Position numbers and translations under genes: made by a program
In this document: positions 1 through 8,357 of the stretch, in pieces
Position numbering within the stretch: position 1 is the first letter of the stretch
Layout of the letters: every line of letters starts with the position of its first letter
NCBI RefSeq assembly: GCF_014171475.1
Contig: NZ_CP048817.1
Coordinates: forward strand, 1,054,001 to 1,118,000
Source: Sphingomonas sp. So64.6b
GTDB lineage: Bacteria > Pseudomonadota > Alphaproteobacteria > Sphingomonadales > Sphingomonadaceae
Reading direction: 5' to 3'
DNA: 64,000 bases
Notes under the pieces: generated by a model
Told to the model about the DNA's origin: nothing
Seen by the model: only the letters and a program-made list of their open reading frames with translations
The model's database searches: none

Positions 1-544
1 CCTGCCCTTCACTCCACCAGCCGATACCGCTCGCCGCGTTCAAATGCCCCTGTTCCCCGGCGTCGACGAAATGGCTGCCCCAGGATACCGCCAAGCTGTG
101 CGCGCGGTCGATATCGATCCATGGATCATCGCGGCTGGCGACGACGATCGAGGGGAAGGGCAGGGGCGTGGACGGCGTCGGGCCGAACGCCTTCAATTCA
201 TCCTGCGCCTTGGCACGATCGGCATCGGCCGGTGCGACCAGCAAGGCGCCCGCTACCGGCCAGCCATAGGGCTGGCGCGTCAGTTCCGCCCACCAGGCAA
301 TGGCGAGGCAGCCCAGGCTATGCCCGGCAAGGATCACCGGCGCCTGCGCCCGACGGATCGCCTGGTCGAGCTTGGTCACCCAGGCGTTGCGATGCGGCGT
401 GTTCCACATGCCGAGCTCGACACGAACCGTGTCGGGCCGCGAGCTTTCCCATAGCGTTTGCCAGTGCGAGGGGCCTGAACCGCCCAGCCCGGGGACCGTC
501 AAGATGGTCGGTTGCGCAGGGTCGAACGGCGAAAAGATGCCCAT
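1..544 (-). CDS. RBBP9/YdeN-type alpha/beta hydrolase, 3' end cut by window edge
   Basis: Reading the minus strand from an ATG at 544 gives a protein starting MGIFSPFDPAQPTILTVPGL that stays open to base 1, so the C-terminus lies outside the window. It shows an early HWQ motif (SGPSHWQ), the nucleophile elbow GHSLG, a DDPW segment that would supply the acid and an HLN segment that would supply the base. These are the hallmarks of the small RBBP9/YdeN serine hydrolase family; the substrate is unknown. A purine-rich GGGAGA lies seven bases before the ATG. About 181 residues are visible, close to full length for this family. Confidence 0.85.
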   Translation of the reverse strand, partial: MGIFSPFDPAQPTILTVPGLGGSGPSHWQTLWESSRPDTVRVELGMWNTPHRNAWVTKLDQAIRRAQAPVILAGHSLGCLAIAWWAELTRQPYGWPVAGALLVAPADADRAKAQDELKAFGPTPSTPLPFPSIVVASRDDPWIDIDRAHSLAVSWGSHFVDAGEQGHLNAASGIGWWSEGQ

Positions 545-743
545 CTTCTGTCTCCCGAAAAATTGGTGAGAAGACGTGGCCGTGCTTTGCTCTAGGGGAC
601 GCCGAACAGCCACGCTTCCCAGTGCAAAAGGTATTCCTACTAATCTGATAGGCAATAGGGTGTGCGCCAGAATGCGCGCGCGTTGCGACAGCCGGAAAAA
701 CCTGCGCCGTTCATCGTAGAGAAAGGTTGGTTCGACCCGCGGT

Positions 744-1178
744 TCAGCCGATCGGGATGATCGTGGCCTGTGCAACAGCGGCAAGGACCGGATCCGAATC
801 GCCGGATTCTGACCACACATCGGCCCGTACGATCACCTGTCTTTTGCCCGCCTTGATTACGCTCCCTTTCGCGCGCAGCCGGCTGCCCCTGGCGGGGGAG
901 AGGAAATTGATGCTGTACGATCCGGTCAGGACATCGCCGGCGACTGAGCTTGCCGCCCAGGCACAGGCATTGTCGGCCATCAGCCCGATGATCGCGCCAT
1001 GCGCGAAGCCGTGATGCTGAGTCATGTCGGGGCGCACATCAAGGGTCAGTTCCGATTCTCCTTGCCAGCACAGCACCGGCTCCACGCCAAGGAAATGGGT
1101 GAAGCCCGACGCGTCGACCGCAACCCGCTTCATATGGGCGATCGACTCTTCATTGCTGGCAAACGCGGTGCGGGTCAT
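744..1178 (-). CDS. PaaI-family hotdog-fold thioesterase
   Basis: The product is 144 aa when started at the ATG at 1178 (MTRTAFASNEES). The reading frame extends further upstream, but that part overlaps the divergent regulator. The segment HHGFAHGAIIGLMADNACAW matches the hotdog-fold HGG-type active-site helix of PaaI/YdiI acyl-CoA thioesterases, and the C-terminal VIVRADVW strand fits the fold. The likely role is hydrolysis of an acyl-CoA; the substrate is not predictable. It is transcribed divergently from the HxlR regulator at 1257, with a palindrome between the two genes, so it is a probable regulatory target. Confidence 0.8.
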   Translation of the reverse strand: MTRTAFASNEESIAHMKRVAVDASGFTHFLGVEPVLCWQGESELTLDVRPDMTQHHGFAHGAIIGLMADNACAWAASSVAGDVLTGSYSINFLSPARGSRLRAKGSVIKAGKRQVIVRADVWSESGDSDPVLAAVAQATIIPIG

Positions 1179-1192
1179 GGCTGGCTCCAATA

Positions 1193-1209
1193 AGTCTGTA
1201 AAACAGACT
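1193..1209. promoter_or_regulatory. Inverted repeat, likely HxlR operator
   Basis: AGTCTGT-AAA-ACAGACT is a perfect 7+3+7 inverted repeat in the 78-bp gap between the divergent thioesterase and HxlR genes. Its size and position fit a dimeric winged-helix operator. Binding by the neighbouring regulator is an inference. Confidence 0.6.
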
Positions 1210-1256
1210 ATATCCATGCTATCCCCTGCGCGGCAAGTTTCGTAACCGTCGGTGTC

Positions 1257-1601
1257 ATGAAATCCTATCAGCCGTCCCGTTCGCCATGCCCGGTCGGTCG
1301 CGCCTCGCGTGTTATCGGCGATCGCTGGGCGCTGTTGATTCTGCGCGAGGCGTTCCTCGGTGCGGAGCGGTTCGACCAGTTTCTCGAGCGGCTCGACATT
1401 TCGCGCGCGGCGTTGAGTTCGCGGCTCGGCATCCTTGTCGCTGGCGGCGTTTTCGAACGCGTGCCGCCGGAGGGGAAGCGCGCGGTCTATCGCCTGACCG
1501 ATGCAGGGCAAGCGCTGAAGCCGACCTATGAGGCGTTACGCGCCTGGGGCGATGCCTGGTTATTCGCGGGGGAGGACCGTGATGGCCAAGGCGCGCGTTG
1601 A
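1257..1601 (+). CDS. HxlR-family winged-helix transcriptional regulator
   Basis: This 114-aa protein opens with the family signature: CPVGRASRVIGDRWALLILR, then FDQFLERLDISRAALSSRL (recognition helix) and a wing ending in YRLTDAGQAL. The N-terminal Cys before the winged helix is typical of HxlR proteins and in some members senses electrophiles or redox state. It is divergent from the thioesterase and its last 20 bases overlap tlyA. It probably regulates itself and the thioesterase through the palindrome at 1193-1209. Confidence 0.85.
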   Translation: MKSYQPSRSPCPVGRASRVIGDRWALLILREAFLGAERFDQFLERLDISRAALSSRLGILVAGGVFERVPPEGKRAVYRLTDAGQALKPTYEALRAWGDAWLFAGEDRDGQGAR

Positions 1602-2316
1602 TCAATTGCTGGTCGATCGCGGCCTGGTCGAGAGCCGCACTCGGGCACAGGCGCTGATCATGGCCGGGCTGGTGTTCGCCGGCGAGCGTAAGATCGACAA
1701 GCCGGGCCAGACGATTGCCGACGATGTCGTACTCGATGTGCGTGGGCGCGATCATCCCTGGGTGTCGCGCGGCGGGATCAAGCTTGCGCATGGGCTCGAC
1801 CATTTCGGCTGGGATGTAACCGGGATGGTGGCGATCGATGTCGGATCGTCGACCGGCGGCTTCACCGATGTGCTGCTCCAGCGTGGCGCGACGCGCGTCT
1901 ATGCGGTCGATAGCGGCACCAACCAGCTCGCCTGGAAACTGCGCCAGGATGACCGCGTCATCGTCCATGAACAGACCAGCGCGCGGATCCTGACGGCCAC
2001 GCACATTCCCGAGCCCATCGACCTGGTCGTGTGCGACGCGAGCTTTATCGGCCTCGCCAAGGTGCTCGACGTGCCGCTCGGATTCGCGCAGCCGGGCGCG
2101 CGGCTGATGGCGCTGATCAAACCGCAATTCGAGGCGGGGCGCGAGGAAGTGGGCAAGGGCGGCGTCGTGCGCGATTCCGCGATCCATCGCCGCGTCTGCG
2201 ACGAAGTCGCGGCCTGGCTGGATGCGAAAGGCTGGACTGTATCCGGGGTGGTCGAAAGCCCGATCACCGGTCCCGAGGGCAATATCGAATTCCTGATCGC
2301 CGCTACTCGCCAATAG
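1582..2316 (+). CDS. tlyA: TlyA-family rRNA methyltransferase
   Basis: The product is 244 aa: an N-terminal S4 RNA-binding domain (MAKARVDQLLVDRGLVESR) followed by an FtsJ-like Rossmann methyltransferase with the SAM motif DVGSSTGGFTDVLLQ, the VCDASFIGL motif and the K in LIKPQFEAG. TlyA proteins 2'-O-methylate cytidines of 16S and 23S rRNA; some homologues have been called hemolysins. The start at 1582 is chosen because GGGGGAGG lies just upstream; it lies inside the end of the HxlR gene. Confidence 0.9.
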   Translation: MAKARVDQLLVDRGLVESRTRAQALIMAGLVFAGERKIDKPGQTIADDVVLDVRGRDHPWVSRGGIKLAHGLDHFGWDVTGMVAIDVGSSTGGFTDVLLQRGATRVYAVDSGTNQLAWKLRQDDRVIVHEQTSARILTATHIPEPIDLVVCDASFIGLAKVLDVPLGFAQPGARLMALIKPQFEAGREEVGKGGVVRDSAIHRRVCDEVAAWLDAKGWTVSGVVESPITGPEGNIEFLIAATRQ

Positions 2317-2481
2317 GGGCCGCGAATAGGACAGGAGCGAGACCGTCCTATTTTGTTCGCAGCTGCAGAATTTAACGCTCCGTTTCCGCGCTGATTCTTT
2401 ATATATGGGCAACAATTGCCGTGGGGGCAGCATGGAAGGGCGATCGCGTTGAGGGAAATCGCATCGAGAGAGCAGCTGCGA

Positions 2482-3003
2482 ATGGCGTATCTGCGCTGGG
2501 CAGTGGTCACTGTGCCTTTCATCATGCTGCTTGGCTTTGCGTCGGCGCGGATCGTGCCGACCGGGTCCGAAAACAGATGGTATGCAGCACTGGTCAAACC
2601 GGAAGCGACGCCGCCGAACTGGGCATTTCCGGTTGCCTGGACGACAATCTACATCCTGATGGGGCTCGCTCTGGCGATGATCATCCATGCGCGCGGATCG
2701 AAGTTGCGTGGCACGGCGATCATCCTGTTTGCGGCGCAGATGGTGGTCAATTTGGTCTGGAGCCCATTGTTCTTCGGTGCGCACCAGGTGTTCTGGTCGC
2801 TCATCGTGATCGGCGTGATGTTCGTACTCGCGCTGGCGACGACGATGATATTCGGCCGGATTCGCACCGCCGCGGCCTGGTTGTTCGTGCCCTATCTGGC
2901 CTGGCTGGTGGTCGCGGGAATCCTGACCTACAGGATCGATCAGCTCAACCCCAATGCCGCAACACTTGTGCCGTCATCGAGCAGCACCCAGATTAGCCTT
3001 TAG
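2482..3003 (+). CDS. tspO: TspO/MBR family tryptophan-rich sensory protein
   Basis: The 173-aa membrane protein has the five hydrophobic segments and signature residues of TspO: WYAALVKPEATPPNWAFPVAW, then WSPLFFGAHQVFWSL and the late LNPNAA loop. TspO binds tetrapyrroles and in alphaproteobacteria modulates porphyrin and stress responses. The frame also allows TTG starts at 2416 and 2448; the ATG at 2482 gives the usual length. Confidence 0.85.
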   Translation: MAYLRWAVVTVPFIMLLGFASARIVPTGSENRWYAALVKPEATPPNWAFPVAWTTIYILMGLALAMIIHARGSKLRGTAIILFAAQMVVNLVWSPLFFGAHQVFWSLIVIGVMFVLALATTMIFGRIRTAAAWLFVPYLAWLVVAGILTYRIDQLNPNAATLVPSSSSTQISL

Positions 3004-3025
3004 AACTTACCCGGGAATATTGACC

Positions 3026-3307
3026 ATGCAGTCCGACAACAAGCTCTTCGACGATTTCGTGAAGTTCGTGAACGGCGCCGCCGGCACGCTCGCGGGCGTT
3101 GGCCGCGAAGCCGAGGCAGGCGCCCGTTCGCGCGCCAAGGAATGGATCGGCGGGCTTGATTTCGTGTCGCGCGATGAGTTCGAAGCGGTCAAGGCGATGG
3201 CCGCCGCCGCACGTGACGATGCCGATGCGCTGCGCGCGCGGCTCGACGCGCTCGAGGGCAAGGGCGCGGCGGACAAACCCGCCAGGAAGCCGAAAACCGG
3301 AGTCTGA
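3026..3307 (+). CDS. UbiK-type accessory factor (BMFP family)
   Basis: The 93-aa product has an amphipathic start (MQSDNKLFDDFVKFVNGAAGTL), the motif FVSRDEFEAVKAMAAAAR and a coiled coil (DADALRARLDALEG) with a basic tail. This is the layout of the BMFP/UbiK family, which assists ubiquinone biosynthesis in the Ubi complex in Proteobacteria. The start at 3026 is the only ATG giving a normal N-terminus. Confidence 0.8.
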   Translation: MQSDNKLFDDFVKFVNGAAGTLAGVGREAEAGARSRAKEWIGGLDFVSRDEFEAVKAMAAAARDDADALRARLDALEGKGAADKPARKPKTGV

Positions 3308-3416
3308 CCATCTTTTCCACAAGTTTTTCGAAATACTTGCCGATGTCCGGCTTGCATGAGATCATCTCCCCCGGCACCGCTGTGTTTATGAGCGATGCTG
3401 CTGGGGGTTTCGAGTG

Positions 3417-3917
3417 ATGCTCGACGAAGCCGATTATGAACGCGACGACGCCGCGCCGATCGACATGCTCGAGAGCTATTTCGCGGCGCATGGCTGGGAA
3501 CATGAGCGCCTCGAAGATGAAGTGATCGCCAAGGTCAAGGGCAGCTGGACCCAGTATGAGCTTCGCGCGCTGTGGCGCGACGAGGACAGCGTCCTGCAAT
3601 TCCTCGCTTTCCCCGACATCCGCGTCACGGACGAGCGTCGCGCCGCAATCTACGAAGCGATCGGGCTGATCAACGAACAGCTCTGGGTCGGCCATTTCGA
3701 GCTCTGGTCGTCGAGTGGCATCCTGCTCTATCGCCACGCCGCGATGATTGAGGGCGATGGTGGGACCTTGTCGCTTGGCGCGGCCGAATTGCTGGTCGAT
3801 TCCGCGATCGACGAGTGCGAGCGTTTCTATCCGGTGTTCCAGTTCGTCCTGTGGGGCGGCAAGAGCCCGAAGGAAGCAATGGCCGCCGCGATGACCGAGA
3901 CGCAGGGCGAGGCGTGA
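3417..3917 (+). CDS. YbjN-domain protein
   Basis: This 166-aa soluble protein matches the YbjN sensory-transduction-like family: an acidic N-terminus (PIDMLESYFAAHGWEHERL), the segment VLQFLAFPDIRV and INEQLWVGHFELWSSSG in the centre, and ERFYPVFQFVLWGGKSPKEA near the end. The biochemical role is not established. Its stop codon overlaps the GTG start of proC (GTGA), so the two are probably translationally coupled. Confidence 0.8.
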   Translation: MLDEADYERDDAAPIDMLESYFAAHGWEHERLEDEVIAKVKGSWTQYELRALWRDEDSVLQFLAFPDIRVTDERRAAIYEAIGLINEQLWVGHFELWSSSGILLYRHAAMIEGDGGTLSLGAAELLVDSAIDECERFYPVFQFVLWGGKSPKEAMAAAMTETQGEA

Positions 3918-4717
3918 GCATTTCGCGGCTGTGGATGGTCGGGTGCGGCAATATGGGCGGCGCGATGCTGCGCCAGTGGATCGCCAGTGGCGTGATTGCC
4001 GCCGACCGGGTCGATGTGGTCAATCGCGACGACCGCGACTTGCCGCCGGGCGTGCGCCAGGCACGCGACCTGCCCAACGCGCCGCTGCCCGATATGGTGA
4101 TGCTTGGCATGAAGCCGCAGCAGATCGGCGACATCGCCGCGCGGTTCGCCGACCGGTTGACCGGCGTGCCGGTGCTGGTCTCGATCCTTGCGGGAGTCGA
4201 GGAAGCAAGCCTCGCCAACCGGTTTCAGGCCGGCGCGATCGTGCGGGCGATGCCCAATCTGCCGGTTGGTATCGGCAAGGGCGTGGTCGGGCTTCACTCC
4301 GATAGCGCAGGTCCGGTGGTGCGCGATGACATCGCCAGATTGATGGCACCGCTCGGTCTGGTCGAATGGATCGACGACGTCTCGTTGTTCGACGCCGTCA
4401 CCGCGCTGGCCGGCAGTGGGCCGGGGTTTCTCTACCGCTTCATCGATGCACTGGCCGCCGGCGGCGTCGCGTTGGGCTTTTCCGCCGATCAGGCGCAGCG
4501 GCTCGCGGTTTCCACGGTTGAAGGATCGGCGCTGCTCGCCGCCGCCGCCGATGTTTCGCCTGCGGCACTGGCCGATCGTGTGGCGAGCCCGGGCGGTTCG
4601 ACCCGCGAGGGGCTGAACATACTCGATCGCGACGATGCGCTACAGAAACTGCTCATCGAGACATTACAGGCCGCCACGCGGCGCAACGCCGAAATGGCGG
4701 CTGCCGCGCGCCAATAA
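3914..4717 (+). CDS. proC: Pyrroline-5-carboxylate reductase
   Basis: The 267-aa enzyme catalyses the last step of proline synthesis, NAD(P)H-dependent reduction of pyrroline-5-carboxylate. It shows the Rossmann motif VGCGNMGGAM, the AMPNLPVGIGKG segment, and the family signature ALAGSGPGFLYRFIDALAAGG followed by SPGGSTREGL. The GTG start at 3914 overlaps the YbjN stop; no other start keeps the Rossmann motif at the N-terminus without a long extension. Confidence 0.95.
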   Translation: MSISRLWMVGCGNMGGAMLRQWIASGVIAADRVDVVNRDDRDLPPGVRQARDLPNAPLPDMVMLGMKPQQIGDIAARFADRLTGVPVLVSILAGVEEASLANRFQAGAIVRAMPNLPVGIGKGVVGLHSDSAGPVVRDDIARLMAPLGLVEWIDDVSLFDAVTALAGSGPGFLYRFIDALAAGGVALGFSADQAQRLAVSTVEGSALLAAAADVSPAALADRVASPGGSTREGLNILDRDDALQKLLIETLQAATRRNAEMAAAARQ

Positions 4718-4794
4718 CGGCCTGCCGCCAGGGCAAGGACCGGGTACGAACGATCGCCTCGGAATTGTGTGCAAGACGACACAAAGCCTGTGCC

Positions 4795-5301
4795 TCAGTC
4801 ACGCAGTCCTTCGACACGCGGCCGTTCCTCCGCCGGAATGAGCCCCTCGAGCACCGCCCAGAAGCCACCGACCGCTGCCTGTCCCGCACTCGCATAGGCG
4901 GCCGACAAGCGTTCGCGAAGCGCTTCGAACAATTCATTCTCCAGCGCGGTACCGTCCGCCGTCAACCGCAACAGGCGCTGCCGTCGATCGCGCTCGCCGG
5001 GGCGCACATCGATGAGCTTACGGTCTGTCAACTCATTGAGAACACGGCCCAAAGACTGTTTGGTTATCGCGAGCAGGCCGAGCAACTGGCTGACCGTCAT
5101 GTCGGGCTGACGCGCGACGAAATAGAGCGCGCGGTGATGCGCGCGGCCAAGGCCCTGCGCCGCCAGCCCGCGATCGATCGCCCGGGTCAGGTGGCTGTTA
5201 CCGAAATAAAGCAGTTCCACCCCGCGCCGGATTTCGGGCTCGCGGAGGAAAAGTGGTGAAGCGGAGGGGGGTGGGGCAGCCATGTTGACCCGTTTTGCCA
5301 T
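4795..5301 (-). CDS. MarR-family transcriptional regulator
   Basis: The 168-aa protein has a MarR winged-helix core: GRAHHRALYFVARQPDMTVS, LLGLLAITKQSLGRVLNELT (recognition helix) and DRRQRLLRLTADG (wing). It is divergent from ilvE with a short intergenic space, an arrangement common in Sphingomonadales. Its ligand is unknown. The start at 5301 is favoured by the upstream AAGGCGG; an in-frame ATG at 5283 is an alternative. Confidence 0.85.
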   Translation of the reverse strand: MAKRVNMAAPPPSASPLFLREPEIRRGVELLYFGNSHLTRAIDRGLAAQGLGRAHHRALYFVARQPDMTVSQLLGLLAITKQSLGRVLNELTDRKLIDVRPGERDRRQRLLRLTADGTALENELFEALRERLSAAYASAGQAAVGGFWAVLEGLIPAEERPRVEGLRD

Positions 5302-5375
5302 CCGCCTTAGGCGTTCGCAACCAGTTTGCCATGATCCGATCCGGGTCCGGCGATCCCGACCGCCAGAGGAAGACC

Positions 5376-6473
5376 ATGACCGCGACTACCGGCTTGTCGT
5401 TCGAATTCGAGGCCAACCCTTCGCCCGTCGCGGCGAATGAGCGAGCGGCGCGACTGGTCGACCCGGGTTTCGGCCGGGTCTTCACCGATCATATGGCGGT
5501 GGTGCGTTATACCGAGGGGCAGGGGTGGCACAGCGCCAAGATCCAGGCGCGCGCGCCGCTGCAGATGGATCCGGCCTCCTCGGTGCTGCACTATGCGCAG
5601 GAAATCTTCGAGGGCATGAAAGCCTATCGCCTCGCCGATGACGGCATCGCGCTGTTCCGGCCCGAGGCGAATGCGAAGCGTTTCCAGTCTTCGGCGCGGC
5701 GTATGGCGATGCCCGAATTGCCTGAGGAAATCTTTCTCGAATCGGTTCGCCGGCTGGTCGAGATAGACAAGGACTGGATCCCGGACAGCGATGGGGGCTC
5801 GCTTTATCTGCGACCCTTCATGTTCGCCAGCGAAGTGTTTCTGGGTGTGAAACCGAGCTCGGAATATCTCTACATCGTCATCGCCTCCTCGGTCGGCGCC
5901 TATTTCAAGGGCGGCGCGCCGAGCGTCTCGCTTTGGGTTTCGCAGGATTATACCCGCGCGGCACCCGGCGGCACCGGTGCGGCCAAGTGTGGCGGCAATT
6001 ATGCGACCAGCCTGCTCGCACAGTCCGAGGCGATTCGTCACGGTTGCGATCAGGTCGTCTTCCTCGACGCGGTCGAGCGCCGCTGGATCGAGGAACTGGG
6101 CGGCATGAACATCTTTTTCGTGTTCGAAGACGGATCGATGGTGACTCCGCCGCTGACCGGCACGATCCTGCCCGGCATCACCCGCGATTCGATCCTCACA
6201 TTGGCGCGTGATCAGGGCATCACGGTGCGCGAGGAGCCTTATTCGCTCGAGCAATGGCGCGCCGATGCAACAAGCGGCAGGCTGACCGAGAGCTTCGCCT
6301 GTGGGACAGCGGCGGTGGTCACGCCGATCGGCAAGGTCGCGACGCCCGAGGGCAGCTTCACGATCGGCAGCGGTTCAGCTGGGCAATTAACCTCGCAGAT
6401 GCGCACCCGGCTGGTCGAGATTCAGCGTGGCCAGGCGCCTGATCCACATGGCTGGGTCTCGCGGCTCGACTGA
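5376..6473 (+). CDS. ilvE: Branched-chain amino acid aminotransferase
   Basis: The product is 365 aa, in the long (BCAT2-like) class of fold-type IV PLP aminotransferases. Visible features are LHYAQEIFEGMKAYR, RPFMFASEVFLGV, the GTGAAKCGGNYATSLLAQ segment containing the PLP-binding lysine, EELGGMNIFFV and TGTILPGITRDSIL. It transfers the amino group between valine, leucine or isoleucine and 2-oxoglutarate. AGAGGAAG lies before the ATG at 5376. Confidence 0.95.
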   Translation: MTATTGLSFEFEANPSPVAANERAARLVDPGFGRVFTDHMAVVRYTEGQGWHSAKIQARAPLQMDPASSVLHYAQEIFEGMKAYRLADDGIALFRPEANAKRFQSSARRMAMPELPEEIFLESVRRLVEIDKDWIPDSDGGSLYLRPFMFASEVFLGVKPSSEYLYIVIASSVGAYFKGGAPSVSLWVSQDYTRAAPGGTGAAKCGGNYATSLLAQSEAIRHGCDQVVFLDAVERRWIEELGGMNIFFVFEDGSMVTPPLTGTILPGITRDSILTLARDQGITVREEPYSLEQWRADATSGRLTESFACGTAAVVTPIGKVATPEGSFTIGSGSAGQLTSQMRTRLVEIQRGQAPDPHGWVSRLD

Positions 6474-6530
6474 TCGGCGCTTTGCCCCTTTTCATGGGGC
6501 ATAACCGGCTTTAAGGCCGCGCATTCTTGT

Positions 6531-6605
6531 TGGGGCGTCGCCAAGCGGTAAGGCAGCGGCTTTTGATGCCGCCATGCGCAGGTTCGAATCCTGCCGCCCC
6601 AGCCA
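6531..6605 (+). tRNA. tRNA-Gln (anticodon TTG), CCA encoded
   Basis: The sequence folds as a cloverleaf: acceptor TGGGGCG pairs with CGCCCCA, anticodon stem GCGGC pairs with GCCGC around loop TTTTGAT (anticodon TTG), and the T-arm is GCAGG-TTCGAATC-CTGC. It ends with G plus an encoded CCA at 6602-6605. It stands alone between ilvE and a DUF3617 lipoprotein. Confidence 0.95.
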
Positions 6606-6986
6606 GAGACCTGAAGCCGAGCGCGAGCAGACGCACTGCGGCACGCTTGCTTTCCCTGCATCGTCCCGCATTGGTTTGGCCTGTCGTTCGCGGCCGGTAA
6701 TCCGGGAGCCGAATTGAGAAGCTCGTGCAGGTCTGAAATAGGCCTCAGAATCATCGTGCTTTCATGCCCTAAGTGCCGCTCATCCCGACTGTCGACGACA
6801 AACTTGTCCAAGCCAATACGGTAAAGGAATTGCTCAGCATAAATAATGGGATGCGGGGTTCTCCACACATTGTTTCAGAACCGTGGAAGACTTGTGTCAA
6901 GCAATTGACGCAGTTGACATCGCACCCCGATTTCGTCTCTCTGGCCGCGCGCCGCCTTGTATGTGGCGCCTGAAACAGGAGAGTTT
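6606..6986. other. Intergenic region 3' of tRNA-Gln
   Basis: These 381 bases hold no gene I can support. A stretch at about 6690-6870 is less GC-rich than its neighbours, and its minus strand reads as a protein-like open frame (for example VWRTPHPIIYAEQFLYR) that runs through the tRNA without a plausible start. It may be a decayed gene. Two TTGAC hexamers at about 6904-6920 could belong to the promoter of the following gene. Confidence 0.35.
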
Positions 6987-7535
6987 ATGCGTGTATTTCC
7001 AGCTGCTTCCGTCACGGCTTTGATTGCAGCGCTCGCGCTTGCCGGCTGCGGCAAGGGCGAAAAGCAGGTTTCCGCAGAGAATGCGTCGCTCGAAAGCGTC
7101 GCGAGCCAGGCGAAGGACGCGATCAAACTGGAACCCGGACAGTGGGAAATGACGTTTGAAATCGGCAAGATGGAAATTCCCGGCATGCCCGCCGGCGCGC
7201 CGCAGATGAAGCAGGCCGCGCAAACTTCATCGACCTGCATCACGCCCGAGCAAGCGGCCAAGCCCGCCGGTGACATGTTTGCCGGCAAGGGCGCCGGAGA
7301 CTGCAAGTTCGACTCGTTCAACATGGCGGGGGGCAAGCTTGATGCGGTCATGTCGTGCAAATTGCCAAACATGCCGGGTCAATCGAAGACGACCATGGCG
7401 GGCACTTATTCGCCGACTGCGTTCAGCAATGAGATCACCTCGTCCGTCTCGGGTATGCCAGGTGGGCAGACCATGACGATGCAGGCCAAATCGTCCGGTC
7501 GTCGCACCGGCGAGTGCGTCGCCAAGGCGAGCTGA
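6987..7535 (+). CDS. DUF3617-family lipoprotein
   Basis: The 182-aa protein begins with a lipoprotein signal (MRVFPAASVTALIAALALAGC, lipobox LAGC) and continues with a DUF3617-like domain: LEPGQWEMTFEIGKMEIPGMP, a conserved Cys in SSTCITPEQ and a Cys in GDCKFDSFNMAGG. Such proteins are predicted periplasmic lipoproteins of unknown function, common in sphingomonads. AGGAGAG precedes the ATG. Confidence 0.8.
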   Translation: MRVFPAASVTALIAALALAGCGKGEKQVSAENASLESVASQAKDAIKLEPGQWEMTFEIGKMEIPGMPAGAPQMKQAAQTSSTCITPEQAAKPAGDMFAGKGAGDCKFDSFNMAGGKLDAVMSCKLPNMPGQSKTTMAGTYSPTAFSNEITSSVSGMPGGQTMTMQAKSSGRRTGECVAKAS

Positions 7536-7549
7536 CCCTGACCTATTGG

Positions 7550-7588
7550 GCTCCGGGGATTGGATGACGTGCCGATCCCCGGGGCTTT
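7550..7588. terminator. Bidirectional terminator hairpin
   Basis: GCTCCGGGGAT at 7550-7560 pairs with ATCCCCGGGGC at 7575-7585, with one G-T pair, followed by TTT. It sits between the convergent DUF3617 and DUF1697 genes and can serve both. Confidence 0.65.
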
Positions 7589-8133
7589 CACATCTGACCG
7601 ATCGCGGCCTCGATCTTCATCACCGTACCCCAGTTGCGATTGGTGCCCACCGCGCCGAGCGATTTCAACCCGAAGCCGCCGATCAGCTTCGATCCCGCAA
7701 TCTCGCCATTGCCGAACCAGCAATAGAAATCGCCGCTCGCCGATCGTTCGACACGCTCGACGCCTTGCATGCGCCGGTGCAACTGGTCGAGCCCATGATC
7801 GGGCAGCGGATCGCGCATTGCCCAGGCAATCACCCGCGACGGCGTTGCTTCGGCTTCGGCCTTGAATGGATTGCCGGCGATCAGGGTGCGCCATTGCGCC
7901 GCCGTCTTGACGATGACCTCGGTCGCGCGGCCATATTCCTCGGCACAGGCTGATTCGAGCTCGCGCGTCAGCCGATCCACGCTCTTATGCGACCGGAACA
8001 GCAGATTGCCGGTGGCGATCACGGTCCGGGCGTCGGCCCCGCCGACCGCTTCGGCGATACGCAGCAACGCTTCGCGCGTCAGCCGGCGATCGCCGATCAC
8101 CATGCTTCGGAACAGGGCGATTTTGATCGGCAT
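7588..8133 (-). CDS. DUF1697 family protein
   Basis: The 181-aa protein starts MPIKIALFRSMVIGDRRLTR and contains ARTVIATGNLLFRS, a segment typical of DUF1697, and the C-terminal KLIGGFGLKSLGAVGTNRNW motif in which family members end with a TxRNW sequence. No enzymatic role is known. The frame continues upstream of 8133, but only this ATG gives the usual family N-terminus. Confidence 0.8.
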   Translation of the reverse strand: MPIKIALFRSMVIGDRRLTREALLRIAEAVGGADARTVIATGNLLFRSHKSVDRLTRELESACAEEYGRATEVIVKTAAQWRTLIAGNPFKAEAEATPSRVIAWAMRDPLPDHGLDQLHRRMQGVERVERSASGDFYCWFGNGEIAGSKLIGGFGLKSLGAVGTNRNWGTVMKIEAAIGQM

Positions 8134-8357
8134 CCGATCGTTCAAGCGCCGGCAGGATCGCAAGACTGCGGGCCTAGGGTGCGTTCGGGCGAATTCATCA
8201 TCGGGATATCGCATGAATCGAGGGCAGATATCGAGTTCATCAGAGTCAACTTCCAAGGCCCCATGGATGTCGCTGCTACGCGTCTCCTGAAAGCCGCATG
8301 GCTCGACCTTTGGGCCGATCTCGATACAAGAAGCAATCAGCCGCGAAGAGGTTTGTC

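Noticed and set aside
1312..2784. A 490-aa minus-strand frame
   Set aside because: It lies antisense to tlyA, the HxlR gene and tspO, has the Arg/Pro-rich make-up of a GC-rich shadow frame, and matches no family.
6422..6868. A 148-aa minus-strand frame that runs through the tRNA
   Set aside because: Its middle part (GWGGRIRTCAWRHQKPLPYR) is the translation of the tRNA-Gln sequence and it also overlaps the end of ilvE. It has no credible start.
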